DNA of 33,575 nt from Microbacterium sp. Leaf151. GTDB lineage: Bacteria > Actinomycetota > Actinomycetes > Actinomycetales > Microbacteriaceae. Made by a program: the position numbers and the translations under genes. Every line of letters begins with the position of its first letter. The stretch's first letter is position 1. The stretch is from NCBI RefSeq assembly GCF_001424225.1, contig NZ_LMOR01000005.1:1-33575 (forward strand), in the 5' to 3' direction. Under the pieces are notes generated by a model that was not told where the DNA came from, searched no databases, and saw nothing but the letters and a program-made list of their open reading frames with translations. This document shows, one piece after another, positions 1 to 7,438 of the stretch.

Positions 1-249
1 GGAGGCGACCTGCGGGTTGGACATCTCGATCGGCTTGCCGTCGAAGAGGATCTCGCCCTCATCGACCGCCAGGTTGCCCGACAGGGCTTTCACGAGGGTC
101 GACTTCCCGGCGCCGTTGTCGCCGATGAGAGCGGTGACCTCCCCCGGGTAGACCTCGAAATCGACGTTGTTCAACGCCCGGACATGGCCGAACTGACGCG
201 ACAGGCCCCGCGCCTGCAGCACAGGGACGGCTGTGGTGACTGACGACAT
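1..249 (-). CDS. Sugar ABC transporter ATP-binding protein (N-terminal 83 residues, cut by window edge)
   Basis: ATPase of a carbohydrate ABC importer of the RbsA/XylG type; it would hydrolyse ATP at the inner face of the membrane to drive uptake. The 83 visible codons start at ATG 249-247 and contain a Walker A motif GDNGAGKST at about residues 42-50, after a leader (LSRQFGHVRALNNVDFEV) typical of monosaccharide importers. Signature and Walker B motifs lie outside the window, so the double-ATPase architecture of the family cannot be confirmed. It begins only 2 bp after the sugar kinase stop codon, so it is in the same operon as the kinase, isomerase and LacI regulator. Permease and solute-binding genes are expected further left but are not visible. 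Confidence 0.9.
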   Translation of the reverse strand, partial: MSSVTTAVPVLQARGLSRQFGHVRALNNVDFEVYPGEVTALIGDNGAGKSTLVKALSGNLAVDEGEILFDGKPIEMSNPQVAS

Positions 250-251
250 CG

Positions 252-1664
252 TCAGCTCCTTTCGTTGGTGAGAAGCACGCTCTCGTCGGAGACGAGAGAG
301 GAAGACAGGAACGTCTCGGCGACGTCCTCGAACGATCCGGTCGAGGCGGCGAAGGCGGCGAACAGCGCCGCCCCGTACGCGGTGCCCTCGTCGTGGGTCG
401 ACACGGTGACCTCCGGCAGAAGCGACGAGCGCGAGCGGACGACGGACGCCATGGTCGACCACCCCCCGGTGAGCACGGTCGAAGTAGGAGGAGCGACCTC
501 GCGGTCCATCACCGCCATGCATTCGGCGAGCATGTCGTTGCCGTGGCGCAGGCTCGCCGCGAACAGCTCGGCGGGGCTGAGCCCGTCGCTCTGCGCGACG
601 ATCTTCAGCACGCCGTCGTCGTTGCGCGCGCCCGAGACCTCGAGGCCGCCGTCGGCGAGGGTGCCGTCGACGGGCAGTGCCATGGCCGCATCATCGATGC
701 GCGCCCGGCCCGTGGCATCCGTGATCCCGAGCAGCTGCAGCACGCGCCGCATGAGCAGCCCCGACTTCGTGCCCGCCAGCAGCACGTACTTACCGGGGAT
801 GACATGGCGCACGCAGTTGATGCCAGCGTGGGCGAGTCGCTCTCGGGCGTCGAACGGCAGGGTGTCGTCGAGCACGCGCACGAGCGCCTCAGCGGTACCC
901 ATCGAGTCGTACAGCTGGCCCGTGCGGGTGGCACCGGCGGCGACGGCCGAGACGAGGTGGTCGTGTCCGGCGATCGTGAGCGCGGCTCCCTGGAAGCCCG
1001 CGGGCAGAGCGGGATCGTCCAGTGCCCCGACGGCCTCCCCGGCACTGACGCGCGCACCGAGGATCGACTCGTCGACGCCCAGCACGTCGAGGGCCGCGGC
1101 CCACGGGGTGCTGTCGTCCTGGTCGATGAGCCCGGTCCGAGAGACGAGCGAGTACTCGGCCACCCGCGGCCCGCCGAGGGCGTGCACGACGAACTCGGGG
1201 ACGTTGAGGAAGGTCGTTCCGGCGAGCGCGATGCCGCTCTCGCGCAGGTACAGCAGCTTCGCGATGGATGCCAGCGGCCCCACCGGCAGCCCGGTGCGGC
1301 CGAGGAACTCGGCGCGGAACGCCGCGGGCGTCGCCAGGATCTGCTCGGCGCCGCGCGGGTCGAACCACGCCATGAGCGGCGCCAGCGCGGTGCCCTCGGC
1401 ATCCAGGAGCACACCCGCCTCCGCCATGCCCGAGACGGCGAGGGCGATCACGCGATACCCGTCGTCCAGCCGCGCGTCCGCCTCGGCGGCGAGCTCGCGC
1501 ACCACGGCGATCGCGCGCTCGGCGGGCATCTCGGCCCGACCGTGGTCGAGGTTCGTCCACGGGGAGGGTCGACTGACGACGAGCACCTGGTGCCCGTCGG
1601 GGGTGGCGACCAGCAGCTTGGTGCTGGTGCTTCCCATGTCGATGCCGACGACATAGTCGCTCAT
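252..1664 (-). CDS. FGGY-family carbohydrate kinase
   Basis: A 470-residue cytoplasmic sugar kinase that transfers the gamma-phosphate of ATP to a sugar or polyol. The N-terminus MSDYVVGIDMGSTSTK carries the phosphate-1 motif DxGSTSTK. GHDH at residues 233-236 supplies the probable catalytic base Asp235, DSMGTAEAL follows, and LTGGW lies in the second actin-like lobe. Length fits the family (450-520). The start was set at ATG 1664 because it overlaps the isomerase stop as ATGA; the open frame continues upstream only as a shadow of the isomerase gene. Substrate cannot be read from sequence: xylulose/ribulose-type and AI-2-type (LsrK) kinases share this fold. Co-transcription with a sugar ABC ATPase supports a catabolic role. 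Confidence 0.93.
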   Translation of the reverse strand: MSDYVVGIDMGSTSTKLLVATPDGHQVLVVSRPSPWTNLDHGRAEMPAERAIAVVRELAAEADARLDDGYRVIALAVSGMAEAGVLLDAEGTALAPLMAWFDPRGAEQILATPAAFRAEFLGRTGLPVGPLASIAKLLYLRESGIALAGTTFLNVPEFVVHALGGPRVAEYSLVSRTGLIDQDDSTPWAAALDVLGVDESILGARVSAGEAVGALDDPALPAGFQGAALTIAGHDHLVSAVAAGATRTGQLYDSMGTAEALVRVLDDTLPFDARERLAHAGINCVRHVIPGKYVLLAGTKSGLLMRRVLQLLGITDATGRARIDDAAMALPVDGTLADGGLEVSGARNDDGVLKIVAQSDGLSPAELFAASLRHGNDMLAECMAVMDREVAPPTSTVLTGGWSTMASVVRSRSSLLPEVTVSTHDEGTAYGAALFAAFAASTGSFEDVAETFLSSSLVSDESVLLTNERS

Positions 1665-2701
1665 CGAACTCCCCCACCGCGGAGGGTGCCGGGCCAGCCG
1701 ACGCCGGGGGATGCCACGAGCACCTCGGCCTCGCCGGTCAGGCGCCACGCGCCGAAGGCGTGCGGCACGGCGTACACCTGTCCGCGCTCGACATCGGTCG
1801 AGCCCGCCTCCGACACCATCGCGCCGGACCCCTCGCGCACGAGCACCACCGCGAAGCCCGCCTCGCGCGCCGCGGTCTCCCCCGCGGCGTCGAACAGGCG
1901 GAAGTACGGGTCGGCGACGGCCGGAAGCAGCGAGCGGAAGTCCGCCCCCGCCGGGGTCGTGCCGGCCGTGCTGATGAGAGCGCCCAAGGCTGCGGCATCC
2001 ATCTTCTCGGTCGACACGGCGGGCATGACCGCGTCGAAGCCCAGGTCGAGGTGCGACTCCTCTCGGGTGGAGGTTGTCACCGACCACTCCAACAGGATCG
2101 AGAAGTCCGTGGGTTCCTGCACCTCGGCGACGAAGATGCCGCCGTCGATCGCGTGCACCGTCCCGGCGGGTACGAGCACACCCATACCCGGACGCACGAC
2201 CACGCGGTTCATGCGCGACAGCATCCATTCGCTGTCCTGCGCGTCGCGGCGGCGGTCGAGCTCGTCGCGGTCGACGTCCTGGTTCCAGCCGACGTGCACG
2301 GCGCAGTCGTCCTCGGTCTCGAGCACGTACCAGGCCTCGGTCTTGCCGTAGGGACAGTCGAGGTGGGCGCTCGCGAACCCCCGGTCGGGGTGCACGTGCA
2401 CGGGAAGGCGCTGACGCGCGTCGAGGAGCTTGACCAGGATGCCGAGATCGGCGGCATCCCGCCCGCCCCGTGCCCCCACCCACGACGCGCGATCGGCGGT
2501 GACGAGGTCGCGGAGGAAGGCACCCTGGTCGGTGACGGCGAGGCCGATGTCATCGGAGCCGAAGCGCGACACGGTCGAGCCGAGCCACTCCTCAGGCTGA
2601 CGGTCGGTCTCGGGCACGATGCCGCGGAGGGCGGCGATGCGGTCGCCGCCGAGGTAGAAGTGCTGCACGGGGTTGGGCGGCAGCAGGACGGGCGTCGTCA
2701 C
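1661..2701 (-). CDS. Class I mannose-6-phosphate isomerase-like protein
   Basis: A 346-residue cupin-type, zinc-dependent aldose-ketose isomerase of the short ManA class. Probable metal ligands are in PVHVHPD (His102, His104), YGKTEAWY (Glu122) and VPAGTVHAI (His183), in the order known for Bacillus-type ManA. GTG start at 2701 overlaps the LacI stop as GTGA, and its own stop overlaps the kinase start as ATGA, so translation of the three genes is probably coupled. Being inside a repressor-controlled catabolic operon suggests an island-specific isomerase rather than the general mannose enzyme, possibly acting on a different hexose or its phosphate. Family assignment is firm; substrate is inferred only. 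Confidence 0.88.
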   Translation of the reverse strand: MTTPVLLPPNPVQHFYLGGDRIAALRGIVPETDRQPEEWLGSTVSRFGSDDIGLAVTDQGAFLRDLVTADRASWVGARGGRDAADLGILVKLLDARQRLPVHVHPDRGFASAHLDCPYGKTEAWYVLETEDDCAVHVGWNQDVDRDELDRRRDAQDSEWMLSRMNRVVVRPGMGVLVPAGTVHAIDGGIFVAEVQEPTDFSILLEWSVTTSTREESHLDLGFDAVMPAVSTEKMDAAALGALISTAGTTPAGADFRSLLPAVADPYFRLFDAAGETAAREAGFAVVLVREGSGAMVSEAGSTDVERGQVYAVPHAFGAWRLTGEAEVLVASPGVGWPGTLRGGGVR

Positions 2702-3963
2702 AGGGCTCCGATCGGGGCTGCGGCCGGAACGGCGGCATCGCCGCCCGGCTCGGGGTGGACGAGGGTGAGCGCGGTCGCGACGAGGGCTGCGGCGGGCTCG
2801 ACGAGGACGGCGGGGAGCGTCGCCGACGACGCAGATTCGGAACGCCGCGACAGAATCGCATCGGGCGCGAAACCGCGTCCGAATCCGTTGCGCCGCTCCG
2901 ATTCCGCGAAGGCCACCGCGACCGGCCGACCCGCCGGGGCGACCTCACCCGATCCGCGCGGCACGAGGCGCGTCGGCACGACGATGCGGGCGGGCCCCTC
3001 GTCGGGGCGTTCGGCGCGCTCTCGCAGCAGCGAGAACGCGGCCGTGGCGAGAAGCCGCGGGTCGTGGTCGACGAAGGTGATGCCGGGATCGAGCACCTCG
3101 GCGAGGGTGAAGTCGCCGAACGAGATGAGCGCCGGCATTCTCAGTCCCCTCGCGCGAATGGCGCGGACGGTGCCGATCGCGGCGAGGCTCGTCGCGCACA
3201 GCAGCGCGGTGGGGGCGTCGTCACGCTCGAGGAGCCGGGAGGCTTCGGCGGCTTCCCCGCGCCCGAAGCGTTCGTGGGTGACGACCAGCGACGGGTCGAA
3301 GGGGAGCCCCGCGGCTGCGAGGGCCGAGCGGTAACCGGCCAGCCGGTCGCTGACGGTGGGGTAGGGCACGTCCTCGCCCATGAAGGCCACGCGTCGGTGC
3401 CCATGAGCGATCAGCGCGGCGGTGGCCTCGACGGCCGCCCCGAAGTCGTCGATGACGACCGCGTCGATGCCGGAGCGCACCCGGTCGATGCAGGCCACGG
3501 GAAAGCGGGTGCGCAGGGCCGCCAGGGTCGAGGCCGCGACCGCCACGGGCGCCACGATGAGCCCCGCCAGTCGGTGCCCGGTGAGGCGCTCGAGCTGTGC
3601 GCTCTCGCGGGCGGCGTCGTAGCCGGTGCTGGCGAAGATGACGCTGAGGCCCTCCGCGACCGCGAGCTCTTCCACGACGCTGACGAACGCGGCGAAGAAG
3701 GGGTCGCTGATGGCGTCGATCAGGATGCCGATGGTGTCGGCGTCGCGGCGCTTGAGCTCGCGGGCGCTCCGGTCGGGCACGAAGCCGAGCTCGCGCACGG
3801 CACGCAGGACGCGTTCCCGGGTGGGCGGCAGCACCCCCGTCTCGTCGTTGATGACCCGCGACACGGTCTTGGGGCTCACGCCTGCCGCCGTCGCGACGTC
3901 GATGAGCCGAGCGCGCGGCCGAAGCGTCGTGGCCTCGCCGGCCGTCTCTCGCTCGTGCGTCAT
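2698..3963 (-). CDS. LacI-family transcriptional repressor with unusual C-terminal tail
   Basis: A 421-residue regulator. The helix-turn-helix is at about residues 20-45 (LIDVATAAGVSPKTVSRVIN), followed by the hinge and a periplasmic-binding-protein-like sugar sensor ending near residue 342 (VPTRLVPRGSG). LacI proteins usually stop there at 330-350 residues; this one continues about 75 residues, Ala/Val-rich and without a recognisable domain. The frame is open to a GTGA overlap with the isomerase, so the tail looks real. The ATG at 3963 has GGAG a few bases upstream. It is the first gene of the LacI-isomerase-kinase-ABC operon. Three GACAACGTTGTC-type operators nearby, one just before its own start, suggest autoregulation and control of the divergent aldolase. 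Confidence 0.92.
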   Translation of the reverse strand: MTHERETAGEATTLRPRARLIDVATAAGVSPKTVSRVINDETGVLPPTRERVLRAVRELGFVPDRSARELKRRDADTIGILIDAISDPFFAAFVSVVEELAVAEGLSVIFASTGYDAARESAQLERLTGHRLAGLIVAPVAVAASTLAALRTRFPVACIDRVRSGIDAVVIDDFGAAVEATAALIAHGHRRVAFMGEDVPYPTVSDRLAGYRSALAAAGLPFDPSLVVTHERFGRGEAAEASRLLERDDAPTALLCATSLAAIGTVRAIRARGLRMPALISFGDFTLAEVLDPGITFVDHDPRLLATAAFSLLRERAERPDEGPARIVVPTRLVPRGSGEVAPAGRPVAVAFAESERRNGFGRGFAPDAILSRRSESASSATLPAVLVEPAAALVATALTLVHPEPGGDAAVPAAAPIGAL

Positions 3964-3972
3964 CGCTGCTCC

Positions 3973-3984
3973 GACATCGTTGTC
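3973..3984. promoter_or_regulatory. Imperfect LacI operator before the lacI start
   Basis: GACATCGTTGTC differs at one position from the perfect palindrome GACAACGTTGTC found twice nearby. It lies 9 bp from the lacI start codon and adjoins its Shine-Dalgarno sequence, so bound repressor could block early transcription. Its centre is 66 bp from the perfect operator at 4039-4050, which would allow cooperative binding. Confidence 0.55.
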
Positions 3985-4038
3985 TTGCGGATCGGGAACC
4001 CTCGTTCGGGCTCTGCTGGAGTCAGCATGAGCCTGCGG

Positions 4039-4052
4039 GACAACGTTGTCAA
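4039..4052 (-). promoter_or_regulatory. LacI operator embedded in the lacI promoter -35 region
   Basis: GACAACGTTGTC at 4039-4050 is a perfect 12-bp palindrome. Read on the minus strand, TTGACA at 4052-4047 is a consensus -35 box that shares most of the operator. A weak -10 (CATGCT, 4029-4024) follows at 17 bp. The operator also covers part of the stop codon of the upstream DUF4432 gene (4051-4049). Repressor bound here would exclude RNA polymerase from the lacI-isomerase-kinase-ABC operon. Confidence 0.75.
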
Positions 4053-5047
4053 GTCACGGATCCGTCTCGGATGACATCGATGTCGAGGCCGAGCTCCCAC
4101 GCCGATCCCGGCCCGAGCTCGCGCAGCAGACCCGCCGCCCGCGCGTCGGCGCGCCCGAGGATCGTCGCCGCCGTCGCCGGCTCCACGCCGAGGACGACCG
4201 CGCCCTCCTGCGCCACCCGCCACTGGAACATCCCCGGCAGCACGGCGGTGTGGAACGAGATCCGGATGCCGAGCCCCGACCGCGACACGACCTCGGCGGC
4301 GACACGACGGTCTACGGGCAGCTCGTGCGCGAAGACCTGCTCGGGGTACTCCGCGACGGGCTCGGGGAACTCCGCCCACGACGCGAGACCCGCCTCTGTC
4401 GCCGCATCGCGGGCACGCACCCGTTCCGCCGGCGAGCGCAGCACGGAGCCGGCGTCGATCACCGGCCAGCCGAGGTTGACGTGATAGAGCACCATGGGCT
4501 CCACCGCGCGCGAGCCGCGGTTCACGATCTCGTCGCGCAGCTCGATCCGCCCCGCCCCGAACGGCAGCCGCACACGCCGACGCAGTTCGAGGTGCGCTCC
4601 GAGCACGGTGGCCTCCACGACGGTCGCCTCCACGATCACGGCGTCATCCGAGACCTCCGATCGGGTGACGGATGCCGCGAGCCCGCTGTACCGCCCGTGC
4701 TGCGGATGCTCCCCCTCGGCGTCGACCGACGGTGGGCCGAACGACAGCAGCCCGCAGGTCGTGACGAGGCCCCCGCCGAACGACGCCCCGAAGCCCCCGG
4801 CGCCCGGCCGTGGCCACCCCGTCGGCGACACCCAGGCCAGTGGCACCCCGCGGTGACGCACCTGTCCGATGTCGAGCCCGCGGTCGGGCAGCAGTTCGAC
4901 CTCGAGCTCTCCCGCGATCACCCGCAGACGCCGGGTTCCGGCATCCGGTCCATCGGTGCGCACCGAGGCTTCCACGCTCGCCACCTGCGCGAACGAACCC
5001 GTGCGCCGCCGCGCCTCGTCGACCGTCGATCCGTACAGCTCGCCCAT
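4049..5047 (-). CDS. DUF4432 family protein (aldose-1-epimerase-like)
   Basis: A 332-residue protein of the DUF4432 family, distant relatives of galactose mutarotase with a beta-sandwich sugar-binding fold. Recognisable segments are GELYGSTVDEARRRTGS at the N-terminus, LLPDRGLDIGQV, GASFGGGLVTTCGLLSFG, QHGRYSG and MVLYHVNLGWP. The frame is open to 5170, but ATG 5047 was chosen because it has AGGAAGG about 8 bp upstream and leaves the operator and divergent promoter at 5092-5121 non-coding. A plausible role is interconversion of anomers or epimers of the imported sugar; no reaction has been inferred from sequence alone. It reads toward lacI across an 85-bp gap holding two operators. Confidence 0.82.
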   Translation of the reverse strand: MGELYGSTVDEARRRTGSFAQVASVEASVRTDGPDAGTRRLRVIAGELEVELLPDRGLDIGQVRHRGVPLAWVSPTGWPRPGAGGFGASFGGGLVTTCGLLSFGPPSVDAEGEHPQHGRYSGLAASVTRSEVSDDAVIVEATVVEATVLGAHLELRRRVRLPFGAGRIELRDEIVNRGSRAVEPMVLYHVNLGWPVIDAGSVLRSPAERVRARDAATEAGLASWAEFPEPVAEYPEQVFAHELPVDRRVAAEVVSRSGLGIRISFHTAVLPGMFQWRVAQEGAVVLGVEPATAATILGRADARAAGLLRELGPGSAWELGLDIDVIRDGSVT

Positions 5048-5091
5048 GAGCCCCGCCTTCCTCGCCGTTGCGCGGCTCACGCTAGCAGTGA

Positions 5092-5121
5092 TTGACAACG
5101 TTGTCTCGTCACCCGCATACT
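5092..5121 (+). promoter_or_regulatory. Aldolase promoter with perfect LacI operator
   Basis: TTGACA (5092-5097), an 18-bp spacer and CATACT (5116-5121) form a good sigma-70-type promoter facing the aldolase gene. The perfect palindrome GACAACGTTGTC (5094-5105) overlaps the -35 box. The 14-mer TTGACAACGTTGTC is identical to that in the lacI promoter on the other strand, so both appear to be controlled by the same repressor. The site also sits in the 128-bp divergent region before the DUF4432 gene. Confidence 0.78.
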
Positions 5122-5175
5122 GACCGACGAGCGCAGAGCAGCGCCCCGACACGACGTCTCGGAGACCCACACCCC

Positions 5176-6015
5176 ATGTCGAAACCCCGCCTCCACCGCC
5201 TCTTCAACGCGAAATCCGGCCGCGCGCTCGACGTCGCGGTCGATCACGGCGCGTTCCACGAGCACAACTTCCTCACCGGTATCGAAGACATGGCGAAGAC
5301 CGTCGCGACGCTCGTCGACGCCGGCCCCGACGCCGTTCAGCTCACCCTCGGCCAGGCGCCCCTGTTGCAGTCCGTCCCCGGCAAGCAGAAGCCCGGACTG
5401 GTGCTGCGCACCGACATCGCCAACGTCTACGGGGATCCGCTCGAATCGCCCCTGCACAGCATCCACGTTCCGGATGCCATCGAGGTCGCCGTCCGTCTGG
5501 ACGCGGTCGCCGTCTGCGTGAACCTGCTCGACCTGCCCGGCGAGCCGCAGGTGCGCGAGCAGTGCATCCGATCGATCCTCGCGCTGCGCACCGACGCCGA
5601 GCGGTACGGGATGCCGTTGATGATCGAGCCGCTGGTCATGCAGACCAAGCCCGGCACCGGCGGCTACGGCGTCGACGGCGACACCGCCAAGATCGTCACC
5701 CTCGTCCGCCAGGCGCGCGAGCTCGGCGCCGACCTCATCAAGGCCGACCCCACCGACGACATCACCGAGTACCACCGGGTCATTCAGGCGGCGGGTGACA
5801 CCCCGCTCCTCGTGCGCGGCGGGGGCCGTGTCGACGACCGCACGCTCCTCGAGCGCACACGGGCCGTGCTCGAGCAGGGCGCGCGCGGCATCGTCTACGG
5901 CCGCAACGTGATCCAGCACCATGACCCGGCCGGCATCACCGCGGCGCTCATGGCGGTCGTCCACGACGACGCCTCGGTCGACGACGCCCTCGCCCTCATC
6001 GGCGGTGCCGCGTGA
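5176..6015 (+). CDS. DhnA/LsrF-type class I aldolase family protein
   Basis: A 279-residue TIM-barrel enzyme of the DeoC/DhnA/LsrF group, which cleaves or transfers phosphorylated sugars by a lysine Schiff base. ADLIKADPTDD carries the probable Schiff-base Lys189. VAVDHGAF (Asp23, His24) begins the barrel, and VRGGGRV and GIVYGRNVIQ form the phosphate-binding end. Start ATG 5176 has GGAGA about 11 bp upstream; the open frame reaches further upstream only through the promoter. It is the first gene of the plus-strand arm and is followed by an oxidoreductase after 91 bp. In this island it is the likely cleavage step after kinase action. LsrF-type thiolase or sulfosugar aldolase activity are alternatives that sequence cannot exclude. 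Confidence 0.87.
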   Translation: MSKPRLHRLFNAKSGRALDVAVDHGAFHEHNFLTGIEDMAKTVATLVDAGPDAVQLTLGQAPLLQSVPGKQKPGLVLRTDIANVYGDPLESPLHSIHVPDAIEVAVRLDAVAVCVNLLDLPGEPQVREQCIRSILALRTDAERYGMPLMIEPLVMQTKPGTGGYGVDGDTAKIVTLVRQARELGADLIKADPTDDITEYHRVIQAAGDTPLLVRGGGRVDDRTLLERTRAVLEQGARGIVYGRNVIQHHDPAGITAALMAVVHDDASVDDALALIGGAA

Positions 6016-6106
6016 GCCCGCTCCAGGTCCCAGCCTCTTGCAGCCTCGCCGCCACGACCGCCGACGCCCGCGCCACGATCCCCGCCAGTCGCGAAGGAGA
6101 CCAGGA

Positions 6107-7261
6107 ATGACCGGCAAGAAGGTCGGAATCGGCATCATCGGCGGCGGCCTCATGGGCCGCGAGATCGCTGCCGCCCTGCGCCGCTGGCCGGCGCTCATCG
6201 ATCACCCGGCCGAGCCCGAGCTCGTCGCCGTATGCGACATCAACCCGGCCGCCCTCGAATTCTTCGAGCGCATCGACACCGTGCAGCTGACCACGACCGA
6301 CCACCACGAGCTCCTCGCCGACCCGCGCGTCGACGTCGTCTACATCGCGGTGCGCCATGATCTGCACGAGCGCCTGTACGTCGACACCATCCGCGCCGGC
6401 AAGGCGCTGCTGGCCGAGAAGCCGTTCGGCATCGACCGCGCCGCCGCCGACGCGGTCGTCGCCGCCATCGACGAGACGGCCGGGTCGTTCGTCCGCGTCT
6501 CGAGCGAGATGCCGTTCTTCCCCGGTGCGCAGTGGGCCGTCGACTACGTCACGTCGGGCGCCCTCGGCCGCATCGTCGAGGCGAAATGCACGTTCCTCCA
6601 CGCCAGCGACATCGATGTGAACAAGCCGCTGAACTGGAAGCGGCAGAAGCAGTTCTGCGGCGACGCGGGCGTGCTCAACGACCTCGGCATGCACACGTGG
6701 CACGTGCCGCTGCGCCTGGGTTGGACGCCCGAGAAGGTCGTCGGCATCCTGCAGGACGTCGTCACCGAGCGCCCCGGCCCCGACGGCACCCTGCAGCCGT
6801 GCGATACGTGGGACAACGCGGTCATCCACTCGTGGGCCCGCCACGACGGCGCGGCCTTCCCGCTCACCACCGAGACCAAGCGCATCGCGCCCGGGCAGAA
6901 GAACACCTGGGAGTTCGAAGCCATCGGCATGTCGGGCGGCGTGCGCTTCAGCACCAAGAACCCCAAAGAGGTGCAGGTCTTCGCCTTCATCGACGTGCCC
7001 GGGGTCGGCCGCGAGCAGAGCTGGCAGAGGATCGACGCCGGCAGCCAATCGGTATGGCCGACGGTGACGGGCCCGAACTTCGAATCGGGATTCTCGGATG
7101 CCATCCTGCAGATGTGGGCGGCCTTCCTCGCCGAGTACGTGGGCGAGCTGGGCGACGGCTTCGGCTGCGTCCGTCCCGAGGAGGCCGCGCTCACGCACCG
7201 CCTTTTCGCCGCCGCGATCGCGTCGCACGAGAACGGGACGTTCGTCGCCCCCGAGCTCTGA
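6107..7261 (+). CDS. Gfo/Idh/MocA family NAD(P)-dependent oxidoreductase
   Basis: A 384-residue sugar or polyol dehydrogenase. The Rossmann motif GIIGGGLMG is at residues 9-17. LLAEKPFGI contains the family's EKP (residues 104-106), and AGVLNDLGMHTWH contains Asp192 and His196 of the substrate site. ATG 6107 has AAGGAG at 6094-6099, a strong ribosome-binding site; the open frame runs further upstream without one. It lies 91 bp after the aldolase in the same direction and is probably co-transcribed; that gap shows no clear promoter. The substrate is unknown; the family oxidises inositols, hexoses and deoxy-sugars at a secondary hydroxyl. Confidence 0.9.
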   Translation: MTGKKVGIGIIGGGLMGREIAAALRRWPALIDHPAEPELVAVCDINPAALEFFERIDTVQLTTTDHHELLADPRVDVVYIAVRHDLHERLYVDTIRAGKALLAEKPFGIDRAAADAVVAAIDETAGSFVRVSSEMPFFPGAQWAVDYVTSGALGRIVEAKCTFLHASDIDVNKPLNWKRQKQFCGDAGVLNDLGMHTWHVPLRLGWTPEKVVGILQDVVTERPGPDGTLQPCDTWDNAVIHSWARHDGAAFPLTTETKRIAPGQKNTWEFEAIGMSGGVRFSTKNPKEVQVFAFIDVPGVGREQSWQRIDAGSQSVWPTVTGPNFESGFSDAILQMWAAFLAEYVGELGDGFGCVRPEEAALTHRLFAAAIASHENGTFVAPEL

Positions 7262-7276
7262 CCTCCTCCCGACAAA

Positions 7277-7343
7277 CCCGTCGAGTGTCCAGGACTCGCC
7301 GCATCCGTCGCACGGCGGCGGCGTGTCTGTGACACTCGACGGG
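7277..7343. repeat. Long imperfect intergenic hairpin
   Basis: Outer arms CCCGTCGAGTGTC (7277-7289) and GACACTCGACGGG (7331-7343) are perfect 13-bp inverted repeats. The inner bases 7293-7302 pair with 7318-7327 with one mismatch, so the whole element can fold into a stem of about 26 positions with a 15-nt loop. It begins 15 bp after the oxidoreductase stop. No T-tract follows, so it may be a terminator, an intergenic palindromic repeat of the REP kind, or both. It fills most of the 177-bp gap before the next lacI-type gene. Confidence 0.6.
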
Positions 7344-7438
7344 CGCACCGGCCCCCGCCGGCGCGCGGATCCCGGAGTCGGCCGGCCCGGATCCCTATGC
7401 TCGGAGGATGCCGCACCCGACGGCATCCGAGGAGACTC

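Noticed and set aside
240..255. CTGACGA-CA-TCGTCAG inverted repeat over the ABC ATPase start
   Set aside because: Lies between tightly coupled genes, does not match the LacI operator, and is explained by the start codon context.
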